The notes under the pieces were generated by a model. The model was not told the DNA's origin. It did not search any database and saw only the letters and a list, made by a program, of their open reading frames with translations. A program made the translations under genes and the position numbers. From assembly GCA_945285915.1 (NCBI GenBank), contig CALYQL010000019.1:1-45163 (forward strand): DNA of 45,163 nt, written 5' to 3'. Origin of the DNA: an uncultured Bartonella sp. (GTDB lineage: Bacteria > Pseudomonadota > Alphaproteobacteria > Rhizobiales > Rhizobiaceae). Below are positions 40,718 through 45,163 of this stretch, one piece after another (the stretch's first letter is position 1; every line of letters starts with the position of its first letter).

Positions 40718-40881
40718 TTTTATCCGGTCAATTTCTAGCCGGTCTATTTTTATCCGGTCAATGCCTCGCGTTGAACAACAAGGTATTAAATAACACACGT
40801 AGCCTAACAATGTTGGCATTTGTAACAATGCCAGCTGTTGACACCGATATTTATTTCCGGCTTTTAACACCGATATTTATT
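40718..40881. repeat. Two pairs of 15-bp direct repeats
   Basis: TTTTATCCGGTCAAT occurs at 40718-40732 and again at 40748-40762 (30-bp step). ACACCGATATTTATT occurs at 40841-40855 and 40867-40881 (26-bp step). They fill the 186-bp space upstream of djlA, up to the stop of the small membrane protein gene. No gene or clear promoter is seen in the space. Confidence 0.6.
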
Positions 40882-41227
40882 GACCTGCATCGACAGTTGA
40901 CGGACGATGCATGGCATCATTACCCACTTTTCCAGCTTTCTTGGCAAAAGCGTCCGCCTGCTCTTCACTTTGTCCAGTGGACAAAGCTGCTGCCTTGGCA
41001 TCTTCCATCAATTTATTGACGACTTCCTGTTTTTGCTCTTCGGTCATATTGGACGGTGTCAGTGGAGCATCAGGGATAGAAAGCGCTGCCCCTTCTGGCA
41101 AAGTGTTGCCATCAACACCTTTGGTTCCACCGCCAACAAAACTTGTATATGCCCATTTTATCGCTAAAATAAGCAGGATAAGTATGATGACGAGTATGAT
41201 AATACGGCCCCAGCGAAGTCTTTTCAT
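40877..41227 (-). CDS. Small membrane protein of unknown function
   Basis: The 116-residue product starts MKRLRWGR and has one strong membrane helix (about 9-27, IIILVIILILLILAIKWAY), followed by a Gly-rich turn and a polar, Ala/Glu/Lys-rich domain (about 60-116, TEEQKQEVVNKLMEDAKAAA). It would be anchored in the inner membrane with a periplasmic tail. I do not recognise a family. The basic-hydrophobic start and compositional sense argue for this strand over an overlapping plus-strand frame (40911-41264). A weak ribosome site (GGGAAAAAAT) precedes it. Confidence 0.6.
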   Translation of the reverse strand: MKRLRWGRIIILVIILILLILAIKWAYTSFVGGGTKGVDGNTLPEGAALSIPDAPLTPSNMTEEQKQEVVNKLMEDAKAAALSTGQSEEQADAFAKKAGKVGNDAMHRPSTVDAGQ

Positions 41228-41317
41228 ATTTTTTCCCGAATATTTTTCATTTATATGCCATTAATTTACTATTTTTAGCAATGGTCGCCACAAACATCTT
41301 ATCCAAGAGGGTTTCAA

Positions 41318-42148
41318 TTGTCTTTAAGAAATAGTGCTACAACAATAATGCGTCAAACCATATTACTTTCCATTTTATCTTTTTGTCTCGCTTCGTGTTC
41401 AGCCGTATCATACGATTTTGCCGATTTGGTGCCCCCTTCGGGAACCACTCCCAAAGGTCCCATCAATGCACCGCGTTTTCAAGACAGCAAGCCGCATGAT
41501 TGGGCAAAACTAACACCGTGGCACTACCCTATTCATGGAACCGATGTGTCAAAATATCAAAGAGATATCGACTGGGCATCGGTTAAAGGGAGTGGCATTT
41601 CCTTTGCTTTCATAAAAGCAACAGAAGGCGGTGACCGTGTTGATGATAATTTTATTCATAATTGGAACGGCACCAAAGAAATTGGCATGCCGAGAGGCGC
41701 ATACCACTTTTATTATTACTGCCGCTCGGCCAGCGATCAGGCAAAATGGTACATACGCAATGTGCCCAAAGACCCTTCTGCCCTGCCGCCCGTTCTTGAC
41801 ATGGAGTGGAATGATTCTTCGCCAACGTGTAAAATCCGCCCGCCGGCAGAAACTGTGCGCAGCGAAATGCAGGTTTTCCTTTCCATGGTTGAAAAGCACT
41901 ACGGAAAAAAACCGATTATTTATACAACAGTCGACTTTTTTGACCGTAACAACCTATCGCAAATGAAAGGTTATATCTTCTGGCTACGCTCAGTTGCTGG
42001 ACACCCTCAAGAAAAATATGGACCACACCCTTGGATGTTCTGGCAATATACAGGTACCGGCCGCATACCCGGTATCAATGGTGATTCCGATATCAATGTT
42101 TTTTATGGTAGCCGTGAAGAGTGGAAACGTTTTGTATCGTCCAACTGA
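41318..42148 (+). CDS. GH25-family lysozyme-like lipoprotein
   Basis: Glycoside hydrolase family 25 enzymes cleave the MurNAc-GlcNAc bond. The 276-residue precursor starts with a TTG, 6 bp after a strong AAGAGGG. It has a signal (about 11-26) and a lipobox LASC with C27, so it should be an outer-membrane lipoprotein. The GH25 barrel (about 70-270) shows HGTDVSKYQRDIDWASVKGSGISFAFIKATEGG (key DVSKYQ, FIKATEG), GAYHFYYYC, the catalytic pair in LDMEWN (D161 and E163) and FWQYTGTGRIPGINGDSDINVF. It is followed 118 bp later by a lytic transglycosylase gene on the same strand. Confidence 0.92.
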   Translation: MSLRNSATTIMRQTILLSILSFCLASCSAVSYDFADLVPPSGTTPKGPINAPRFQDSKPHDWAKLTPWHYPIHGTDVSKYQRDIDWASVKGSGISFAFIKATEGGDRVDDNFIHNWNGTKEIGMPRGAYHFYYYCRSASDQAKWYIRNVPKDPSALPPVLDMEWNDSSPTCKIRPPAETVRSEMQVFLSMVEKHYGKKPIIYTTVDFFDRNNLSQMKGYIFWLRSVAGHPQEKYGPHPWMFWQYTGTGRIPGINGDSDINVFYGSREEWKRFVSSN

Positions 42149-42266
42149 TAGTTTTACTGAAAACTTTACTTAAGAACAGTGCAACGCTTAACACTGCCTC
42201 TTTATTTATCAAACAAAATAGTACAAGACTTGTTTAACATTTTAACCTGCAGGGAATTAGAATACG

Positions 42267-43520
42267 ATGGTCAAAATAAGAAAAGCAATTCTGGCAGCAT
42301 CAACAGTATTGTTTGCTACGGCATTCTTTTCACCGTTAAACGCAGAAGAGAATAAAGCCATTTCAGCAGATGCAGCAGTTGACAGTGCTGCCGCAGAAGC
42401 AGCAAAAAAAGCATGTAATGCACCTTTGGATGTCTTTATGAATGGTGTTGCTGAAGAGGCAAAACAGGCTGGTGTCAGTGAAAAATCAATCGAGCAACTT
42501 AAAAATGCAAAGATTGATCCGAAAGTATTGGCCAGAGACAATTCGCAAGCAATATTCAATTTGACATTTGCTGACTTTGCCAAACGTGTCATTCCGGAAG
42601 CGCGCTTGAAAAAAGGCAAAGAAAACCTGCAAAAATATGCCGACATATTTGCAAAAGCCGAAGAGAAATACGGTGTTCCAGGTCCTGTTATTGCCGCTTT
42701 TTGGGGATTAGAGACCGATTACGGCGCAGTTCAAGGCAATTTCAATACATTAAACGCATTGTTCACATTGTCGCATGATTGCCGTCGTCCTGAATTATTC
42801 CGACCACAACTTATCTCACTGCTCAAACTATTTGACCAAGGAGTTGTCAATTCGCAAACAACAGGTGCGTGGGCTGGCGAAATAGGTCAGATGCAACTTT
42901 TGCCTAAAGATTATCTTGAACGCGGTGTTGATGGTGATGGTGACGGGAAAATAGACCTGAAGGGTTCTGTTGCTGATGCTGTTATGACCACAGCGCGTAT
43001 GTTAAGTGAACTTGGCTGGAAACGTGGCGAACCATGGCTGGAAGAAGTGCGTTTAACGCGTGATGATTTGCCATGGCAGGAAGCGATCCGCACCAATAGA
43101 AAACCACATTCACAATGGACCGAATGGGGTGTTACAGGTCTTAACGGTCCTCTTGGTGCCGATAATGGTAATGCTTCACTGATGTTGCCAATGGGGCGTA
43201 AAGGACCAGCTTTTCTGACATATGACAATTTCGATATTTTTGTCGAATGGAATAAGTCTATCGTTTACGCCACAACAGTTGCCTATTTTGCAGCACGGTT
43301 AAATGGCGCGCCTGCATTTGATCTTGGCAATCCTGACCCTGGCCTGAGCACCGAGGACATGAGACAACTTCAGCAGAAACTCGCTGAACATGGTCATGAT
43401 ATGGGAAAAATTGACGGTGTTTATGGCATATTGACGCGCGATGCGGTCCGCACAGAACAACAAAGATTAGGCTTACCAGCGGATTCATGGCCAACAAAAG
43501 AGCTACTCGATAAACTCTGA
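42267..43520 (+). CDS. Lytic murein transglycosylase, MltB family, with peptidoglycan-binding domain
   Basis: This enzyme cuts glycan strands to leave 1,6-anhydro-MurNAc ends. The 417-residue precursor has a signal peptide (about 5-27, cleaved near LNAEE), an MltB-like catalytic domain (about 50-330) with catalytic E149 in WGLETDYGAVQG, FNTLNALFTLSHDCRR and AGEIGQMQLLPKDYL, and a C-terminal PG_binding_1 domain (about 355-417, LQQKLAEHGHDMGKIDGVYG). No lipobox is seen, so it is a soluble periplasmic form. A ribosome site, AGGGAA, precedes the ATG, and a clear terminator follows the gene. Confidence 0.94.
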   Translation: MVKIRKAILAASTVLFATAFFSPLNAEENKAISADAAVDSAAAEAAKKACNAPLDVFMNGVAEEAKQAGVSEKSIEQLKNAKIDPKVLARDNSQAIFNLTFADFAKRVIPEARLKKGKENLQKYADIFAKAEEKYGVPGPVIAAFWGLETDYGAVQGNFNTLNALFTLSHDCRRPELFRPQLISLLKLFDQGVVNSQTTGAWAGEIGQMQLLPKDYLERGVDGDGDGKIDLKGSVADAVMTTARMLSELGWKRGEPWLEEVRLTRDDLPWQEAIRTNRKPHSQWTEWGVTGLNGPLGADNGNASLMLPMGRKGPAFLTYDNFDIFVEWNKSIVYATTVAYFAARLNGAPAFDLGNPDPGLSTEDMRQLQQKLAEHGHDMGKIDGVYGILTRDAVRTEQQRLGLPADSWPTKELLDKL

Positions 43521-43551
43521 AATATTTTGAAAAATATATTGATCGAATAAC

Positions 43552-43574
43552 AGTAGACTTTCGTCTGCTTTTTT
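43552..43574 (+). terminator. Intrinsic terminator of the transglycosylase gene
   Basis: AGTAGAC (43552-43558) pairs with GTCTGCT (43563-43569; one G-T pair) around a TTTC loop, followed by a run of T. It is 31 bp after the stop codon. Confidence 0.8.
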
Positions 43575-43614
43575 CATTTTCTACTTTTCAGGATGAATAA
43601 ATAAGTTTAATAGT

Positions 43615-43735
43615 AAAGCCCGATTAGAGAAATTCTCTAATCGGGCCACCGGTCACGGGAAAACCTCGCGGGGGGTCTCAGTTTCCCTGGCCGGTTTAAG
43701 GGGTACTGGTTCTTCGTCTGAAACAGTAAGTCTGA
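43615..43735 (-). ncRNA. Candidate structured small RNA (unclassified)
   Basis: Two adjacent hairpins stand out in otherwise AT-rich non-coding DNA. The first (43618-43646) has a 12-bp perfect stem GCCCGATTAGAG/CTCTAATCGGGC. The second (43649-43662 with 43682-43694, one bulge) has CCGG...GGGAAA paired with TTTCCC...CCGG and a G-rich loop. Read on the minus strand, the 43618-43646 hairpin comes last and is followed by TTTACTATT, like a weak terminator, and a TTGTTA/17 bp/CATATC pair lies upstream. I match it to no known family, and strand and ends are tentative. Confidence 0.4.
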
Positions 43736-44051
43736 TATGATTTATTTTTGCCCCGATAACAAGTGATGAATGGCAAGGAATGGGCTTAACGGCTCAATCC
43801 TTAAGCCATTTCGTCATAATATGATGAAAACATGGAAATTCCGTCCCAATATGGCGCAGAGTTTCTGTATTCATGATTCCCATTTGCTGTTTTTATGATT
43901 CTTATTGGCGAAAATTGAGCATAAGTGATTCATTCATTGTTGAATCACTGGGGTTGAACAACCTTTATGCCGCAAAAAACAACAAAGATGGGGTGGAGTT
44001 ACGCAACTCAAAACGAATCTGGTGAAAATAAAGTCGAGAAACGCGCTATCG
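43736..44051. other. Non-coding spacer between the possible small RNA and the tandem array
   Basis: No gene is supported. A perfect 9-bp inverted repeat, AGTGATTCA (43924-43932) and TGAATCACT (43941-43949), contains two GANTC sites. GGTTG and CAACC form a small hairpin just after it. The sequence is otherwise featureless to my reading. Confidence 0.4.
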
Positions 44052-45163
44052 TTAACAAGATAACGGATAAGACGACATTAAACGCTTATGGGGTTGCACA
44101 AGAATACGTGTGACAGTCCCTGAACAATATAGTCGCAGTGCCTGAAAAGAGAGCGGCTTTTCTCAACCAACGCATAGCAATCTGAAGACCATTACTCCGC
44201 TGTCTACAAAAAGCGCCACTGTCACAGGGTAACAAGCACCACTGTCAAAGTATAACACACGCCATTGTCATATGTTAAAGAGGTAATCTGCGTTGGTTTA
44301 AAAAAGCTTTAGCATCATGTCCAAGCTTTACGCCCCGTTTATTAAAGAACGATGCCTAAATCTGCCCTTATTTGCCGTATCTAGCTTTTGCTAGGTATTT
44401 TCTAAGATGCTATATCAATACCGATGCAACTAAAAAACAGTCTGTAGCAAGATAACTGACAAGATGGCGGATCGACGCTTAGGAAGTTGCACAAGAACAC
44501 GTGTGACAGTCCCTGAACAATATAGTCGCAGTGCCTGAAAAGAGAGCGGCTTTTCTCAACCAACGCATAGCAATCTGAAGACCATTACTCCGCTGTCTAC
44601 AAAAAGCGCCACTGTCACAGGGTAACAAGCACCACTGTCAAAGTATAACACACGCCATTGTCATATGTTAAAGAGGTAATCTGCGTTGGTTTAAAAAAGC
44701 TTTAGCATCATGTCCAAGCTTTACGCCCCGTTTATTAAAGAACGATGCCTAAATCTGCCCTTATTTGCCGTATCTAGCTTTTGCTAGGTATTTTCTAAGA
44801 TGCTATATCAATACCGATGCAACTAAAAAACAGTCTGTAGCAAGATAACTGACAAGATGGCGGATCGACGCTTAGGAAGTTGCACAAGAACACGTGTGAC
44901 AGTCCCTGAACAATATAGTCACAGTGCCTGAAAAGAGAGCGGCTTTTCTCAACCACCGCATAGCAACCTGAAGACCATTGCTCCGCTGTCTACAAAAAGC
45001 TTTACTGTCACAGAGTAACAAGCACCATTGTCGCAGTGTAACACGCGCCATTGTCACGTGTAAAAGAGGTAATCAGCGTTGGTTTTAAAAAGCTTTAGCG
45101 TTACGGCTAAGCTTTACGCCCCGTTTATTAAAGAACGATGCCTAAATCTGCCCTTATTTGCCG
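44052..45163. repeat. 393-bp tandem repeat array (about 2.7 copies, continuing past the window)
   Basis: The unit begins GTTGCACAAGAA at 44093, 44486 and 44879, exactly 393 bp apart. Copies 1 and 2 differ at one base only. Copy 3, cut by the window end after 285 bp, differs from copy 2 at about 23 positions, none in its last about 70 bp. The 40 bp before 44093 resemble a decayed end of another unit. Each unit contains three 23-bp subrepeats with ACTGTCA or ATTGTCA (in copy 1 at 44218, 44241 and 44264) and an inverted TGACAGT (44111). No coding frame spans a unit. It has no inverted-repeat ends or transposase, so it is not a recognisable insertion sequence. Confidence 0.9.

Noticed and set aside
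40911..41264. 117-residue plus-strand frame opposite the small membrane protein
   Set aside because: The minus-strand product has a clear membrane anchor and polar domain; the plus-strand product is low-complexity without a ribosome site.
43647..43735. TPP riboswitch
   Set aside because: A CTGAGA on the minus strand near G/C-rich stems suggested it, but the conserved CCTGAT and pyrophosphate-side motifs are absent and no thiamine gene follows.
44872..45057. 61-residue minus-strand frame in the third 393-bp repeat
   Set aside because: The frame is not kept open in copies 1 and 2 of the same repeat, so it is not a conserved gene.
44093..45163. CRISPR array
   Set aside because: The repeats are 393-bp tandem units with diverging copies and 23-bp contiguous subrepeats; there are no regular unique spacers and no cas genes.
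44052..45163. Insertion sequence
   Set aside because: No transposase frame, terminal inverted repeats or target duplication can be seen.

Overview
This window looks like chromosomal DNA of an alphaproteobacterium of the order Rhizobiales (Hyphomicrobiales), probably a low-GC, Bartonella-like lineage. The evidence is the split-type tmRNA tag ending AEARLAA, an alpha-type SspB with an FRKK tail, the long-linker FtsZ, the alpha-type FtsL, and the gene order ligA-recN-bamD-lpxC-ftsZ-ftsA-ftsQ-ddl-murB-murC-murG-ftsW-murD-mraY-murF-murE-ftsI-ftsL-rsmH. The genus is inferred from general composition and order, not from a database search.

Layout. (1) 1-2570, plus strand: the 3' end of ssrA (tmRNA), then sspB, a DUF4169-type small protein, a ribbon-helix-helix protein and a kinase-like protein with an acyl-CoA-ligase-like tail. 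(2) 2645-5095: a UvrD/PcrA helicase, facing a PoxB-type pyruvate:quinone oxidoreductase and a hexapeptide acyltransferase on the minus strand. (3) 7824-11135, plus strand: SCO1, PrmA and an M24B aminopeptidase P. (4) 11136-11725: non-coding, with a terminator and degenerate GTGATTT repeats. (5) 11726-37093, minus strand: a 25-kb block of 19 genes for envelope and division functions. Transcription runs right to left: rsmH, ftsL, ftsI, murE, murF, mraY, murD, gap, ftsW, murG, murC, murB, 640-bp gap, ddl, ftsQ, ftsA, ftsZ, terminator, lpxC, bamD, recN, ligA. (6) 37238-40690, minus strand: mntH with a large operator palindrome, rnpB (RNase P RNA), a peptidoglycan amidase and djlA. (7) 40877-43520: a small membrane protein, a GH25 lysozyme-like lipoprotein and an MltB-type lytic transglycosylase. 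(8) 43521-45163: a non-coding region with a terminator, a strongly folded possible small RNA, and 2.7 copies of a 393-bp tandem repeat that runs off the window end.

The genes form a few linked systems. ssrA and sspB belong to trans-translation and ClpXP proteolysis of tagged proteins. The minus-strand block covers most of the UDP-MurNAc-pentapeptide and lipid II pathway (MurB, C, D, E, F, MraY, MurG, Ddl) and the divisome core (FtsA, I, L, Q, W, Z), followed by lipid A synthesis (LpxC) and outer-membrane assembly (BamD). The right arm adds three probable peptidoglycan-cleaving enzymes. The most notable non-coding signals are the five GANTC sites and two TTAACCAT half-sites upstream of ddl-ftsQAZ, an anti-Shine-Dalgarno leader on lpxC, a pair of mutually exclusive hairpins between murD and ftsW, the mntH operator, and the 393-bp tandem array with 23-bp internal subrepeats.
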